Assembly (NCBI RefSeq): GCF_002080435.1
Contig: NZ_CP020538.1
Coordinates: 248,001 to 312,000, forward strand
From: Sphingobium herbicidovorans
GTDB taxonomy: Bacteria > Pseudomonadota > Alphaproteobacteria > Sphingomonadales > Sphingomonadaceae
Direction of reading: 5' to 3'
Length of the DNA: 64,000 bases
The notes beneath the pieces were generated by a model. The model saw nothing but the letters and a program-made list of their open reading frames with translations. It searched no databases and had not been told where the DNA came from. Numbering within the stretch: position 1 is the stretch's first letter; each line of letters opens with the position of its first letter. The position numbers and the translations under genes are program-made. This document shows positions 54,220 through 64,000 of the stretch, in pieces.

Positions 54220-54398
54220 GCCTGCTCGTCAGTCCTTCGATTTGCCTTGAAAACAGGCCGCTGCGGCTTTTGCTGTGTTGGAAACCTGCCGTCAAGCGCG
54301 TGCAACGGTGCATTGGCCGTTACGCTTGAGTAAGAGAGGGAAGAATCGGCAAGTGCAGCGCCGATATCCATTAACGGAAAAAGAGGATCTACCTTTTC

Positions 54399-55904
54399 AT
54401 GTCCAGCCCTGCACTGGAGGCGATCGCCGCCATCCCACAGATCGAATTGAAGTCTGCCTTTGCGGCCGACCCGAGCCGGCTGAGCAAGTTTACGCTGACC
54501 CAGGGACCGCTGCGTTTCGACTGGTCCAAGACGCATCTGACGAGCGCGATGCTGGACGGGTTTCTGAAACTGGCGGAAGAGATGGACTTCGCGAGGTGGC
54601 GCGATGCGTTCTTCGCGGGCGAGCCAATCAACAGCAGTGAAGGCCGCGCTGCCGAGCATCCCGCCGAACGTGGGCAAGGCAATGCGGAAAGCGTGTCGCG
54701 CGCCAAGATGCTGCACGCGCGGATGCGTGCGCTGATCGATGCGATCGAGGGAGAGGCGCTGGGGCCGATCCGGCACATATTGCATATCGGCATCGGTGGT
54801 TCAGCGCTTGGCCCGAACCTGATCATCGATGCGCTGGGAGACGATGGCGGGCGCTATGACGTTGCGATCGTGTCCAATGTCGATGGCACTGCCCTGGAAC
54901 GGGCTATGGCGCGCTTCGATCCCGAAGCAACCCTGGTCGCCGTTGCGTCCAAGACGTTTACGACAACTGAAACGATGCTGAACGCGGCTAGCGCCATCAA
55001 CTGGCTGGTCGAGGCGGGTGTCGAAGATCCCTATGGCAAAGTCATCGCACTGACGGCCAGCCCTGAAAAGGCGATCGAATGGGGCGTGGATGAGACGCGC
55101 ATCCTGCCCTTCGCCGAAAGCGTGGGCGGCCGCTATTCGCTCTGGTCGTCGATCGGTTTTCCGGCAGCGCTCGCGCTGGGATGGGACGCGTTCGAGAGCC
55201 TGCTGGAGGGCGCGGCGGCAATGGACCGGCACTTCCGTCTGTCTGCGCCTGCACAGAACGCGCCGCTGATCGCGGCCTTCGTCGATCAATATTATGCGCG
55301 GGTGCTGGGTTGCCAGACTCGCGCGCTGTTCGCCTATGATGAGCGGTTGAGGCTGCTCCCATCCTATCTCCAACAGCTGGAGATGGAGAGCAACGGCAAG
55401 AGCGTGACGCGCGATGGAAGGCCGGTCGATGGGCCGACCGCGCCGATCACCTGGGGTGGGGTAGGGACGGACGCGCAGCACGCGGTGTTCCAGTTGCTGC
55501 ACCAGGGCACGGTTCTGGCGCCCGTCGAGTTCGTTGCTTCAATCGAACCGGGGCACGCCCTCGACCCCGCACATCACCGGGCGTTGCTGGTAAACTGCTT
55601 CGCGCAGGGCGCGGCGTTGATGCAAGGGAAGGACAATGATGCCGATCCTGCTCGCGCCTATCCCGGCAACCGGCCTTCCACGACGATCCTGCTGGATGAT
55701 GTGACGCCGGACGCCCTGGGGGCGCTGATCGCCTTTTACGAACATCGGACCTTTGCCAATGCCGTGTTGATGGGGATCAATCCTTTCGACCAGTTCGGGG
55801 TGGAGTTGGGCAAGGAGATCGCGAAATCGATCGAGACCGAGGGAGCGAAAGGCTTTGATCCTTCGACCATGGCGTTGATCGAGTTGGCGCTGGGCGCTGT
55901 CTGA
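54399..55904 (+). CDS. pgi: glucose-6-phosphate isomerase
   Basis: Interconverts glucose-6-phosphate and fructose-6-phosphate. 501 residues, slightly short of the 549 of E. coli but normal for this lineage. IGIGGSALGPNLI, the phosphate-binding VASKTFTTTETM, the GGRYSLWSSIGFPAAL block and the C-terminal QFGVELGKEIAKSI are diagnostic. Confidence 0.97.
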   Translation: MSSPALEAIAAIPQIELKSAFAADPSRLSKFTLTQGPLRFDWSKTHLTSAMLDGFLKLAEEMDFARWRDAFFAGEPINSSEGRAAEHPAERGQGNAESVSRAKMLHARMRALIDAIEGEALGPIRHILHIGIGGSALGPNLIIDALGDDGGRYDVAIVSNVDGTALERAMARFDPEATLVAVASKTFTTTETMLNAASAINWLVEAGVEDPYGKVIALTASPEKAIEWGVDETRILPFAESVGGRYSLWSSIGFPAALALGWDAFESLLEGAAAMDRHFRLSAPAQNAPLIAAFVDQYYARVLGCQTRALFAYDERLRLLPSYLQQLEMESNGKSVTRDGRPVDGPTAPITWGGVGTDAQHAVFQLLHQGTVLAPVEFVASIEPGHALDPAHHRALLVNCFAQGAALMQGKDNDADPARAYPGNRPSTTILLDDVTPDALGALIAFYEHRTFANAVLMGINPFDQFGVELGKEIAKSIETEGAKGFDPSTMALIELALGAV

Positions 55905-56018
55905 GCATCATTGGCGCGGACTGGGTCGGCCTTTGCGTGAACTTGGTGCACGATCGTTTTCCCGTTTGTAACTCCGTCGGTCTGAGGCCATATCCCGGCT
56001 CATCCCAGCGGAGGCAGC

Positions 56019-57365
56019 ATGAGCGATTATGATTTCGACCTTTTCGTCATCGGCGCAGGTTCCGGCGGCGTTCGTGCATCGCGCGTCGCCGCGGCGCATG
56101 GTGCGAGAGTCGCCGTAGCCGAAGAATATCGGGTTGGCGGCACCTGCGTCATTCGCGGGTGTGTGCCAAAGAAACTGCTGATCTACGGCGCGCATTTTGC
56201 CGAGGATCTGAAGGATGCTCGGCGGTTCGGCTGGAACGTCCCGGATTGCGATTTCGAATGGAAGGTGCTGCGCGACAATGTGCTGGCGGATGTGGACCGG
56301 CTGGAGGGGCTCTACCGAAATACGCTGTCCAGTCATAAGGTTGACCTGATCCCCGAACGCGCGACCGTTATCGGTCCGCACAAAGTGAGGCTGGCGAGCG
56401 GGCGAGAGGTCAGCGCGAAATATATCCTGATTGCGACCGGCGCCTGGCCCGTCATCCCCGAAATCGAGGGCGCGGAGCATGGCATCACGTCGAATGAAGC
56501 CTTTCATCTGGAGGACCGGCCCAGGCGGATCGTCATCGTGGGCGGAGGCTATATCGCCAATGAATTTGCGGGTATCTTCAACGAGTTCGGCAGCCATGTG
56601 ACGATCGTCAACCGATCGGGCACGCTGCTGCGCGGTTATGATGAGCAGATCCGCGATCGGCTGATGCAGATATCTACGATGAAGGGCATCGTCTTCCGCT
56701 TCAATGCGAAGATGGACCGCATCGAAAAGAATGAGGACGGGACGCTGTGCGTGCATTTTGCCGATGGCGATCCGATCCCTTGCGACACGGTCATGTTCGC
56801 GACAGGTCGCCGGCCGCATGTCGAAGGGCTTGGCCTGGAGAGCGCGGGCGTGGAACTGGACGAACAGGGCGCCATCAAGGTTGATGACTATAGCCGGACC
56901 AGCTGCGAGAGCATCTATGCGGTGGGCGATGTCACCAACCGGTTGCAACTGACGCCCGTTGCAATTCGTGAAGGGCATGCCTTTGCCGACACGATATTTG
57001 GCGGCAACCCACGGACGGTGGATTATGACTGCGTGCCTTCCGCGGTGTTCAGCCATCCGCCGCTCGCCGGGGTGGGCCTGACCGAGGCGCAGGCGAAAAA
57101 CACGCTGGGCACGGTCAAGGTCTATACGTCCGACTTCCGGCCGATGAAGAATGTGCTGGCCGGACGCGATGAGCGGGCGCTCTACAAGATGGTGGTGGAT
57201 GCGACGACCAATCGCGTGGTGGGGCTGCACATGATCGGGCCTGACGCACCGGAGATTTTGCAGGCGGCGGCGATCGCGGTGAAGGCCGGGCTTACCAAGC
57301 AGCAGTTCGACGATACGGTCGCCCTCCATCCGAGCATGGCGGAAGAGCTGGTCTTGCTGAAATAA
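56019..57365 (+). CDS. gor: glutathione-disulfide reductase
   Basis: NADPH-dependent flavoenzyme that reduces glutathione disulfide. 448 residues. FAD loop VIGAGSGGVRASR; redox pair C43 and C48 in GGTCVIRGCVPKK; NADPH loop IVIVGGGYIANEFAGIF; second FAD motif YAVGDVTNRLQLTPVA; the catalytic histidine near the end is in VALHPSMAEE. A small GC-rich hairpin (57372-57389) lies between its stop and the converging dioxygenase stop. Confidence 0.95.
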   Translation: MSDYDFDLFVIGAGSGGVRASRVAAAHGARVAVAEEYRVGGTCVIRGCVPKKLLIYGAHFAEDLKDARRFGWNVPDCDFEWKVLRDNVLADVDRLEGLYRNTLSSHKVDLIPERATVIGPHKVRLASGREVSAKYILIATGAWPVIPEIEGAEHGITSNEAFHLEDRPRRIVIVGGGYIANEFAGIFNEFGSHVTIVNRSGTLLRGYDEQIRDRLMQISTMKGIVFRFNAKMDRIEKNEDGTLCVHFADGDPIPCDTVMFATGRRPHVEGLGLESAGVELDEQGAIKVDDYSRTSCESIYAVGDVTNRLQLTPVAIREGHAFADTIFGGNPRTVDYDCVPSAVFSHPPLAGVGLTEAQAKNTLGTVKVYTSDFRPMKNVLAGRDERALYKMVVDATTNRVVGLHMIGPDAPEILQAAAIAVKAGLTKQQFDDTVALHPSMAEELVLLK

Positions 57366-57388
57366 GCGTGGGCGGGCCGGGTTGCCCG

Positions 57389-58105
57389 CTATCCACCCTT
57401 GGCAAAGGTGACCACCAGCGCATCGCGCCAGGCAGGATGGTCTGGATCGACGGCGTGGATTTCGGTGACGCCGTGCAGAATCCGGTGGTCGTCAATCAGC
57501 ACCGCATCGCCCGGCCGGGCAAGGGTGAATTCGCCCAGCGGTTCGCCATCGGGCGACCCGATGCGGGTCACGCCCTCGCGTACGTTGCGGCGCTCGACCA
57601 GCATTACGAACACCCAGTCCACGCCGTCGCGGTGCAGGCCCTCCGGGGTGGGGCGACCCACATGGTCCTGCTGCGTTTCGATGCGGAACTGGTGCATCTC
57701 GACATGCCACGGCTGAGCGCCGTCTGCGTCAAAGATTTGTGCGCAAAAGGTAAAGATCGCCCGCATCACAGGGTTATCGACCACCTGCTGATGCACGGCA
57801 TCGAACCAGCGCTGCACGTCTCCGTTCAGGGGATTATAGTCGCGGCTCTGATAATGGGGCTGGTGCGGTTTGCGCGCGAAATGGCCCTGCTCGCAGCGGA
57901 AGGCGGCATGTCGCCGCCGCCGATAGCGTCCCCCATCCGCCATATAGAGGTCGGGGCCGAGATCATTCCAACTGTCCGAAAAAAGAGCCCACGCCGCGCC
58001 GTCGACGCCGACAATATCGCGCATCTCATTTCCGCCGACGCGCGCAAATCCGCCGCGCGAAAGGTCTGCGGAAATGCCCGTGTCGAGAAAAATGCCGTTA
58101 TCCAT
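57389..58105 (-). CDS. 2-oxoglutarate/Fe(II) dioxygenase family protein (BsmA/IDO type)
   Basis: 238 residues. The metal triad begins with H158-x-D160 in EGLHRDGVDWVFVMLVERR; a later His lies in DDHRILHGVTEI, and a nearby Arg could bind 2-oxoglutarate. These features match the family that includes bacterial L-isoleucine 4-hydroxylase and BsmA. Free amino-acid hydroxylation is known for a few members; for this one the substrate is unknown. It lies 73 bases downstream of the ScfR-type regulator gene on the same strand. Confidence 0.8.
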   Translation of the reverse strand: MDNGIFLDTGISADLSRGGFARVGGNEMRDIVGVDGAAWALFSDSWNDLGPDLYMADGGRYRRRRHAAFRCEQGHFARKPHQPHYQSRDYNPLNGDVQRWFDAVHQQVVDNPVMRAIFTFCAQIFDADGAQPWHVEMHQFRIETQQDHVGRPTPEGLHRDGVDWVFVMLVERRNVREGVTRIGSPDGEPLGEFTLARPGDAVLIDDHRILHGVTEIHAVDPDHPAWRDALVVTFAKGG

Positions 58106-58178
58106 CTATTCAGCCTAAGCCCTCGCTCAAACGAGCAACAGGGCCAGTTTCCGCAAACTGGGACTGGCCGTCTGCGGT

Positions 58179-59594
58179 TCATCCTATCCAGTAGGGGACA
58201 ATCTGCCGATTATCCGGATCGACGCGGATGGGGCGGTCGGCGGGCGGAAAGGCACGCTGATCGCATCCCTGCCGTGAACAGAGGCGGCAGGTGATGCCGA
58301 TCGGGGTGGCCGCACCTTCCATTTCCAGTTGCAATCCGTCGGCATAGACGAAGTTCGCGGCGTGGGCGACTTCGCAACCCAGTACGACAGCATAACGGCG
58401 CGGAGTGCGTGAATAGCTGCCAGAGGGCTTTACCAGTCCCTTTGCCATGGAGACATAGCGTACGCCGTCGGGCGTCTCCCCGAGCTGGACGTTGATCCGG
58501 TCCGGAATGGCTACTGCCTCATGCACGTTCCACAAGGGGCATGCGCCGCCGAAGCGCGCAAATTGCAGACGCGTGGCGCTGTGCCGTTTGGTGATGTTGC
58601 CCGCCATGTCGACGCGGCAGAAGAAAAAGGGAATGCCGCGCAGCCCTGGCCGTTGAAGAGTGGACAGGCGATGGCAGGCCTGTTCGAAGCTGACCCCGAA
58701 ACGGCGCGCGAGACGGTCGATGTCATGCCGCACCGCGCGGGCGGCGTCGCGAAATTCGGCGTACGGCATCAACAGCGCGCCTGCGGCATAATTACCAAGC
58801 CCGACAGTCAGAAGGCGATCCGCCCCCTCTACCGGCAGGGCGGCGCGGTTGACGACATCGGCGATGACGGCCTGCCCTTCCAGCATCATCAGCTGGTGGG
58901 ACAACATGAATTTGCGGCTCTCCGTCGGAAGCGCGGCGTTAATGAACACTCTACGGTCGCTTGATGAATAAGAGCGCAGGGCGGAGTCCGGCGTATCGGC
59001 GATCAGCGTTTCGATGCCATGCCGCCGCGCCAGCGCCTCGACCAGCATGCCTTCATCCAGCGCCTGTCCGGCGGTAAAGCTCTTCGCCATGTCCTCGGCC
59101 AGGCAATCGAGCGCGTGGACATAGTTGCCCGCCTCATGAAACCAGTCGCGCGCCGCTTCCCACGGGAGGCGGGCCTGCACTTCATGGTCGTTGGCGATCG
59201 CTTCCTCGATCATGTTGATGCGCTCGTTCGCGCGCATATGGGCGTTGTAAAGGTCGATATAGCGGGCCGCAAATTCTGGGAATTGCAGGTGCAGCTTTTC
59301 AATCCGCTCCGGCTCCATCGGCGCGCCGGGCAGTTCCGGGTGGGCAAGCGCGAAGGTAAAGGCGCCGAGGAGCTGCTCCTCTTCCCGGCTGTCGAAACTT
59401 GCCCAGTCGGTTGGAAAGGCGCTGGCCAAGGCAGCCTTCACCTTGGCGGTCAGCGGGCGGTCGTCATTCTCAAGCTGGCTCAGATAGGAGACGGAAATGC
59501 CAAGCGCCTGCGCCATCGTAGCCTGGTCCATCCGGTGGTCCAGGCGGAGTTGCCGGAGCCGCTGACCTGCGAAAATGCGATTGCCTCGTGCCAT
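58179..59594 (-). CDS. ScfR/PccR-type short-chain acyl-CoA-responsive regulator
   Basis: 471 residues from ATG 59594. N-terminal XRE-type helix-turn-helix (about 5-60), a central ImmA/IrrE-like region (HQLMML in place of HExxH, so not a protease), and a C-terminal DUF2083-type domain with cysteine groups (ACPLWNVH, CRLCSRQGC). This is the RamB/PrpR/PccR architecture; PccR of Rhodobacter controls propionyl-CoA carboxylase. Its divergence from pccB across 121 bases with repeated octamers fits that role. A longer frame to 60002 runs into pccB and is rejected. Confidence 0.9.
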   Translation of the reverse strand: MARGNRIFAGQRLRQLRLDHRMDQATMAQALGISVSYLSQLENDDRPLTAKVKAALASAFPTDWASFDSREEEQLLGAFTFALAHPELPGAPMEPERIEKLHLQFPEFAARYIDLYNAHMRANERINMIEEAIANDHEVQARLPWEAARDWFHEAGNYVHALDCLAEDMAKSFTAGQALDEGMLVEALARRHGIETLIADTPDSALRSYSSSDRRVFINAALPTESRKFMLSHQLMMLEGQAVIADVVNRAALPVEGADRLLTVGLGNYAAGALLMPYAEFRDAARAVRHDIDRLARRFGVSFEQACHRLSTLQRPGLRGIPFFFCRVDMAGNITKRHSATRLQFARFGGACPLWNVHEAVAIPDRINVQLGETPDGVRYVSMAKGLVKPSGSYSRTPRRYAVVLGCEVAHAANFVYADGLQLEMEGAATPIGITCRLCSRQGCDQRAFPPADRPIRVDPDNRQIVPYWIG

Positions 59595-59607
59595 GTTCCG
59601 CCCATAA

Positions 59608-59653
59608 TTTGCGAAATGGTGATTTGCAAATTGGCAAATTTGCATTTGCGAAA
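59608..59653. promoter_or_regulatory. operator array for the propionate regulator
   Basis: Between the regulator and pccB: TTTGCGAAA (59608-59616), then four octamer-like units end to end: TTTGCAAA (59623-59630), TTGGCAAA (59631-59638), TTTGCATT (59639-59646), and an overlapping TTTGCGAAA (59645-59653). TTTGCAAA is a perfect palindrome. The 8-base repetition in a 121-base spacer between a ScfR-type gene and its expected target is strong positional support for autoregulated operators. Confidence 0.65.
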
Positions 59654-59715
59654 AGAACGAAAGAAGGGGAAGGGGCAGATGTAGCCATCCGTGTCGTTCC
59701 CGGAGAGATTTTAAT

Positions 59716-61248
59716 ATGTCGAAGCTCGCCATTATCGAACAGCTGGAAGCCAAGCGCGAAGCCGCGCGCCTGGGCGGTGGCCAGCGCCGCATCGACGCGC
59801 AGCATGCCAAAGGCAAGCTGACGGCGCGTGAGCGGCTTGAAGTGCTGCTCGATGAGGACAGCTTTGAAGAAGTCGATATGTATGTCGAGCATAACTGCGT
59901 CGATTTCGGCATGGACGAACAGCATATTCCGGGCGACGGCGTGGTCACTGGATCGGGCACGATCAACGGTCGCCTGGTCTTCGTTTTCAGCCAGGACTTC
60001 ACCGTCTATGGCGGCGCGGTGTCGGAACGGCACGCGATGAAGATCTGCAAGATCATGGACATGGCGATGAAGGTCGGCGCGCCCGTGATCGGCCTCAACG
60101 ATTCGGGGGGCGCCCGCATTCAGGAAGGCGTTGCCTCGCTCGCAGGCTATGCCGAAATCTTCCAGCGCAACGTGCTGGCGTCGGGCGTGGTGCCGCAGAT
60201 CAGCGTGATCATGGGTCCGTGCGCTGGCGGCGCGGTCTACTCGCCAGCGATGACTGACTTCATCTTCATGGTGAAGGATTCAAGCTTCATGTTCGTGACC
60301 GGGCCGGACGTTGTGAAGACCGTTACGAACGAGATCGTCACGCAGGAAGAACTTGGCGGGGCGATTACGCACACCACCAAGTCTGGCGTTGCCGATCTGG
60401 CGTTCGAAAATGACATTGAGGCGCTGCTGGCGGTTCGTGACTTCGTTGATTTCCTGCCTGCGTCGAACAAGGAGCTGGTGCCTGAGCGGCCGAGCGCGGA
60501 CGCCTGGGACAGGATTGAAGAGAGCCTGGATACGTTGGTCCCAGCCAATGCCAACCAGCCTTACGACATGCATGAATTGATCCGAAAGGTGATCGACGAA
60601 GGCGACTTTTTCGAGGTGCAGCCGGCGCACGCGGGCAACATCATCTGCGGCTTCGGCCGGATCGAGGGTAAGACGGTCGGCATCATCGCCAACCAGCCTA
60701 TGGTGCTGGCGGGCGTGCTGGACATCAATTCCTCAAAGAAAGCCGGGCGCTTCGTTCGCTTTTGCGACGCTTTCGAAATTCCTATCGTCACCTTCGTCGA
60801 TGTGCCGGGCTTCCTGCCGGGCACCGCGCAGGAGCATTCGGGCATCATCAAGCATGGCGCCAAGCTGCTCTTCGCTTACGCCGAAGCGACCGTTCCGAAG
60901 ATCACCGTCATCACGCGCAAGGCCTATGGCGGCGCCTACGACGTTATGTCCTCCAAGCATCTGCGCGGCGACCTCAACTATGCATGGCCGACTGCCGAGA
61001 TCGCGGTGATGGGAGCCAAGGGCGCGGTCGAGATCATCTTCCGCGGCAAGACATCCGAAGAGATCGCGGATCGCACGAAGGAATATGAGGACCGCTTCGC
61101 CAACCCGTTCGTCGCAGCGAGCAAGGGCTTCATCGACGAAGTGATCCAGCCGCATTCGACCCGCAAGCGGATTGCCCTGGGCCTGCGCAAGCTGCGCAAC
61201 AAGGCGCTGGAAAATCCGTGGAAGAAGCACGACAACATTCCCCTTTGA
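59716..61248 (+). CDS. pccB: propionyl-CoA carboxylase beta subunit (carboxyltransferase)
   Basis: Transfers carboxyl from biotin (on PccA) to propionyl-CoA, giving methylmalonyl-CoA. 510 residues, usual length. Acyl-CoA carboxyltransferase blocks: [72 protein letters not shown] [16 protein letters not shown]. First gene of the pccB-mce-scpA-bioB operon. The alpha subunit is not in the window. Confidence 0.96.
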   Translation: MSKLAIIEQLEAKREAARLGGGQRRIDAQHAKGKLTARERLEVLLDEDSFEEVDMYVEHNCVDFGMDEQHIPGDGVVTGSGTINGRLVFVFSQDFTVYGGAVSERHAMKICKIMDMAMKVGAPVIGLNDSGGARIQEGVASLAGYAEIFQRNVLASGVVPQISVIMGPCAGGAVYSPAMTDFIFMVKDSSFMFVTGPDVVKTVTNEIVTQEELGGAITHTTKSGVADLAFENDIEALLAVRDFVDFLPASNKELVPERPSADAWDRIEESLDTLVPANANQPYDMHELIRKVIDEGDFFEVQPAHAGNIICGFGRIEGKTVGIIANQPMVLAGVLDINSSKKAGRFVRFCDAFEIPIVTFVDVPGFLPGTAQEHSGIIKHGAKLLFAYAEATVPKITVITRKAYGGAYDVMSSKHLRGDLNYAWPTAEIAVMGAKGAVEIIFRGKTSEEIADRTKEYEDRFANPFVAASKGFIDEVIQPHSTRKRIALGLRKLRNKALENPWKKHDNIPL

Positions 61249-61261
61249 GGAGAAGGCAGCC

Positions 61262-61702
61262 ATGAAACTCGGCCGTCTCAACCATATTGGCGTCGCGACG
61301 CCTTCGCTGGAATCCAGCATCGCCTATTATCGCGACGTGATGGGCGCGACGATCACGCATCAGCCTTTCGACCTGCCTGCGCAGGGCGTGAAAGTGTGTT
61401 TCGTCGATACTCCCGGTGAAAATGGCACTGCGGGCACGCAGATCGAACTGATCGAGCCTTTGGGCGAGAACAGCCCGATCCATGGCTTCATCGCCAAGAA
61501 CCCGGCGGGCGGACAGCATCATATGTGCTATGAAGTGCCCGACATTCATGTGGCCAAGGCGTGGTTTGAAGGCTTGGGCAAGAAGGTGCTCGGCGAACCG
61601 CGCATCGGGGCGCATGGCACGTTGATCTTCTTCGTGCACCCTAAGGACATGAATGGGGTGCTCACCGAAATCATGGAAACGCCGAAAGAGGGCGCACATT
61701 GA
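61262..61702 (+). CDS. mce: methylmalonyl-CoA epimerase
   Basis: Interconverts the S and R epimers of methylmalonyl-CoA so the mutase can use them. 146 residues from ATG 61262, with GAGGAGAAGG upstream; the longer frame from 61172 overlaps pccB. Glyoxalase/VOC fold: [12 protein letters not shown] with the first metal His, the [14 protein letters not shown] block with the second His, and the C-terminal Glu in NGVLTEIME. It lies 13 bases after pccB and ends one base before scpA. Confidence 0.95.
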   Translation: MKLGRLNHIGVATPSLESSIAYYRDVMGATITHQPFDLPAQGVKVCFVDTPGENGTAGTQIELIEPLGENSPIHGFIAKNPAGGQHHMCYEVPDIHVAKAWFEGLGKKVLGEPRIGAHGTLIFFVHPKDMNGVLTEIMETPKEGAH

Positions 61703-61703
61703 T

Positions 61704-63857
61704 ATGACCGAGAAGCCGACGCTGGATCAGTGGGCCGCCGCCGCCGCCAAGGAAGTGAAGGGCAAGGATCTCAACTGGGAAACCCCGGAGGGGATTACCG
61801 TCAAGCCGCTATATACGGCCGAGGATGTGACCGTCGATCCCGGCCTGCCCGGCTTCGCACCTTTTACGCGCGGCGTTAGGGCGTCCATGTATGCGGGCCG
61901 CCCCTGGACCATCCGGCAATATGCAGGTTTCTCCACCGCCGAAGAGTCGAACGCCTTCTATCGCCGCAACCTGGCTGCGGGGCAGAAGGGGCTGAGCGTT
62001 GCTTTCGACCTTGCCACCCATCGCGGCTATGACAGCGATCATCCGCGCGTGGTCGGCGACGTCGGCAAGGCAGGCGTGGCGATCGACACGATCGAGGACA
62101 TGAAGATCCTGTTCGACGGTATTCCGCTCGATCAGATGTCGGTTTCCATGACCATGAACGGCGCGGTCATCCCCATCCTCGCCTTCTTCATCGTTGCGGG
62201 CGAAGAGCAGGGGGTTGATCGCAAGCTGCTCGATGGGACCATTCAGAACGACATCCTGAAGGAGTTCATGGTCCGTAACACCTATATCTACCCGCCTGAA
62301 CCGAGCATGCGGATCATCTCCGACATTTTCGGCTATACCAGCCGCGAGATGCCCAAGTTCAACAGCATCTCCATTTCCGGCTATCATATGCAGGAAGCCG
62401 GCGCGACGCAGGTGCAGGAACTGGCTTTCACCATTGCCGATGGCATGGAGTATGTGAAGTACGGCGTGGCCTCGGGCCTCGACATCGACAAGTTCGCCGG
62501 GCGTCTGAGCTTCTTTTTCGCGATCGGCATGAATTTCTTCATGGAAATTGCAAAGCTGCGCGCGGCCCGCGTGCTGTGGCATCGGGCCATGACGAAGCTG
62601 GGTGCGCAGGACGAGCGGTCCAAGATGTTGCGGACGCACTGTCAGACTTCGGGCGTGTCGCTGACGGAGCAGGATCCGTACAACAATGTCATGCGCACGA
62701 CGATCGAGGCGATGGCCGCGATGCTGGGCGGCACGCAGTCGCTGCACACCAACGCGCTGGACGAGGCAATTGCCCTTCCGACCGACTTTTCTGCTCGCAT
62801 CGCGCGTAACACGCAGATCGTCATCCAGGAAGAGACCGGGATGACCAAGGTGGTCGATCCGCTCGGCGGCTCTTACTATGTCGAGGCGCTGACCCAGCAG
62901 CTGGTCGATGCCGCGCAGGAAATCATCGACCGGGTCGAGTCTGAAGGCGGCATGGCCAAGGCTGTGGCGGCGGGATGGCCCAAGGCGATGATCGAGACGG
63001 CGGCGGCTGCTCGTCAGGCGCGCGTCGATAGGGGCGATGACGTCATCGTCGGCGTCAACAAATACCGGCTCGCCAACGAAGACCTGCTGGAAACGCTGGA
63101 AGTCGATAACAGCAAGGTTCGTGAAGCGCAGATCACCCGTATCAACCGGGTCAAGGCGGAGCGGGACGAGGAAGCCTGCGAGGCCGCGCTGGAAGCGCTG
63201 CGCAAGGCCGCTGCCGGTCCGCAGTCTATCGAGAATAATCTGCTCGCCCATGCCGTCGAAGCCGCGCGGGCGCGGGCGACGCTGGGCGAAATCTCCTCTG
63301 CGATGGAGGCCAGCTTCGATCGCTATGGCACCGTGCCGACGCCGGTGAAGGGCGTCTATGCGGAGCCTTATGCGCAGGATAGCCGCTGGAAACAGGTTCT
63401 TGACGGTGTGCAGGCCGTCGAGCGGCGCCTCGGCCGCAAGCCGAAATTGCTCATCGCCAAGATGGGACAGGACGGCCACGACCGGGGCGCCAATGTTATT
63501 GCATCCGCTTTTGGCGACATGGGTTTCGACGTCGTGTCGGGGCCGTTGTTCCAAACACCGGAGGAAACGGTGGTGCTGGCGCTTGATAGCGGCGTTGACG
63601 TCGTCGGCGCGTCCAGCCTTGCGGCGGGGCACAAGACGCTCATCCCCGAACTTATCAAGCAGCTTCGGGAGAAGGGGCGCAGCGACATCAAGGTGATCGC
63701 CGGCGGGGTCATTCCCCCGCAGGATTATGACTTCCTTCGTGACGCGGGCGTGCAGGGCATTTATGGACCGGGCTCCAATGTCGTGGAGTGCGCCGCCGAT
63801 GTGCTGCGCCTCCTCGGCCACAACATGCCCCCGGCGGGGCTGGAGGAAGCCGCTTGA
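61704..63857 (+). CDS. scpA: methylmalonyl-CoA mutase
   Basis: Adenosylcobalamin enzyme that converts (R)-methylmalonyl-CoA to succinyl-CoA. 717 residues, single-chain catalytic type. N-terminal TIM barrel ([33 protein letters not shown]), and a C-terminal B12-binding domain with the DxHxxG motif D590-G-H592-DR-G595 in [12 protein letters not shown]. Start ATG 61704; an upstream in-frame start at 61653 would overlap mce. The stop overlaps the next start (TTGA). Confidence 0.97.
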   Translation: MTEKPTLDQWAAAAAKEVKGKDLNWETPEGITVKPLYTAEDVTVDPGLPGFAPFTRGVRASMYAGRPWTIRQYAGFSTAEESNAFYRRNLAAGQKGLSVAFDLATHRGYDSDHPRVVGDVGKAGVAIDTIEDMKILFDGIPLDQMSVSMTMNGAVIPILAFFIVAGEEQGVDRKLLDGTIQNDILKEFMVRNTYIYPPEPSMRIISDIFGYTSREMPKFNSISISGYHMQEAGATQVQELAFTIADGMEYVKYGVASGLDIDKFAGRLSFFFAIGMNFFMEIAKLRAARVLWHRAMTKLGAQDERSKMLRTHCQTSGVSLTEQDPYNNVMRTTIEAMAAMLGGTQSLHTNALDEAIALPTDFSARIARNTQIVIQEETGMTKVVDPLGGSYYVEALTQQLVDAAQEIIDRVESEGGMAKAVAAGWPKAMIETAAAARQARVDRGDDVIVGVNKYRLANEDLLETLEVDNSKVREAQITRINRVKAERDEEACEAALEALRKAAAGPQSIENNLLAHAVEAARARATLGEISSAMEASFDRYGTVPTPVKGVYAEPYAQDSRWKQVLDGVQAVERRLGRKPKLLIAKMGQDGHDRGANVIASAFGDMGFDVVSGPLFQTPEETVVLALDSGVDVVGASSLAAGHKTLIPELIKQLREKGRSDIKVIAGGVIPPQDYDFLRDAGVQGIYGPGSNVVECAADVLRLLGHNMPPAGLEEAA

Positions 63858-64000
63858 ACCAGATCACTCCCCGCACCGACTGGACCCGCGACGAGATCGC
63901 CGCGCTGTTCGACCTGCCCTTCAACGACCTGATGTTCGAGGCGCAGTCGATCCATCGTGCGAATTTCCCGCGCAATGAGGTACAGCTTTCGACGCTGCTG
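63854..64000 (+). CDS. bioB: biotin synthase (N-terminal part, runs off window)
   Basis: 49 residues visible from TTG 63854, in the TTGA overlap with scpA. The text [19 protein letters not shown] followed by [16 protein letters not shown] is the conserved N-terminus of BioB just before the radical SAM cysteines, which lie beyond the edge. Biotin synthase inserts sulfur into dethiobiotin. Its place in the propionyl-CoA operon makes sense because the carboxylase needs biotin. The start is an uncommon TTG, but no better one is visible. Confidence 0.82.
   Translation, partial: MNQITPRTDWTRDEIAALFDLPFNDLMFEAQSIHRANFPRNEVQLSTLL

Noticed and set aside
57372..57389. GCGGGC/GCCCGC hairpin after gor as a terminator
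   Set aside because: Short stem and no T-run; too weak to list as a feature.
59595..60002. Longer N-terminus for the ScfR-type regulator
   Set aside because: Would overlap the operators and the start of pccB; the HTH domain begins right after ATG 59594.
61809..63821. 670-codon minus-strand frame under scpA
   Set aside because: Antisense to a complete methylmalonyl-CoA mutase; composition is that of a shadow frame.

Overview
The window reads as a chromosomal segment of a Sphingomonadaceae alphaproteobacterium (Sphingobium/Sphingomonas-like); no rRNA or tRNA gene is visible to fix the genus. The lineage signs are the C4-pathway 5-aminolevulinate synthase (HemA), the carboxyspermidine route to spermidine, a PccR/ScfR-type regulator divergent from pccB, a lolC-lolD-dnaE string, an alphaproteobacterial GTTC-N7-GTTC SOS box, high GC and frequent GTG/TTG starts. 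Nearly all DNA is coding, and most neighbours on one strand overlap by 1-14 bases, so much of the window is in tight operons.

Layout. 0-4 kb (minus): arginine succinyltransferase operon (M20 amidohydrolase, astA, astB running off the edge), preceded by rppH. 4-9 kb: photolyase and cyclopropane-fatty-acid synthase (plus), then SDR and purF (minus). 9.3-14.2 kb: ccmCDEFGHI cytochrome c maturation operon. 14.3-16.3 kb: kup. 16.3-17.2 kb: a small heat-shock gene with an RpoH-type promoter and a ROSE-type RNA thermometer, next to a structured, apparently minus-strand non-coding RNA candidate. 17.2-22.8 kb: lolC-lolD-dnaE. 22.8-27 kb (minus): UDG-like protein, lytic transglycosylase, MoaB, and a radical SAM protein with its own SOS-box promoter. 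27-36.7 kb (plus): ETF-quinone oxidoreductase, TPR protein, ispE, N-formylglutamate amidohydrolase-like gene, ilvD, lipoprotein, NAD(P)HX repair enzyme, RNA methyltransferase. 36.7-40.5 kb (minus): ornithine decarboxylase with a speF-type pseudoknot leader, nspC and carboxyspermidine dehydrogenase. 40.5-44.3 kb: the least housekeeping-like stretch, with repeats, an internally shortened GFA protein, an AT-richer orphan membrane protein, and a DNA ligase/exonuclease pair. 44.5-54.2 kb: hemA, murI, PilZ protein, plsY-dprA, topA, lepB-rnc-era. 54.4-57.4 kb: pgi and gor. 57.4-64 kb: an Fe(II)/2-oxoglutarate dioxygenase, the ScfR-type regulator, and the divergent propionyl-CoA operon pccB-mce-scpA leading into bioB.

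How the genes work together. The propionate block is a coherent regulon: PccB, epimerase and mutase turn propionyl-CoA into succinyl-CoA, biotin synthase serves the carboxylase, and the regulator sits across an array of TTTGCAAA-like octamers. The polyamine block holds all steps from ornithine to spermidine. The most interesting signals are regulatory RNAs and sites rather than new protein systems: the ROSE element, the speF-like pseudoknot, the unassigned RNA upstream of lolC, and a LexA-type box inside the promoter of a possibly leaderless radical SAM gene. No CRISPR array, prophage, insertion sequence or tRNA was seen.
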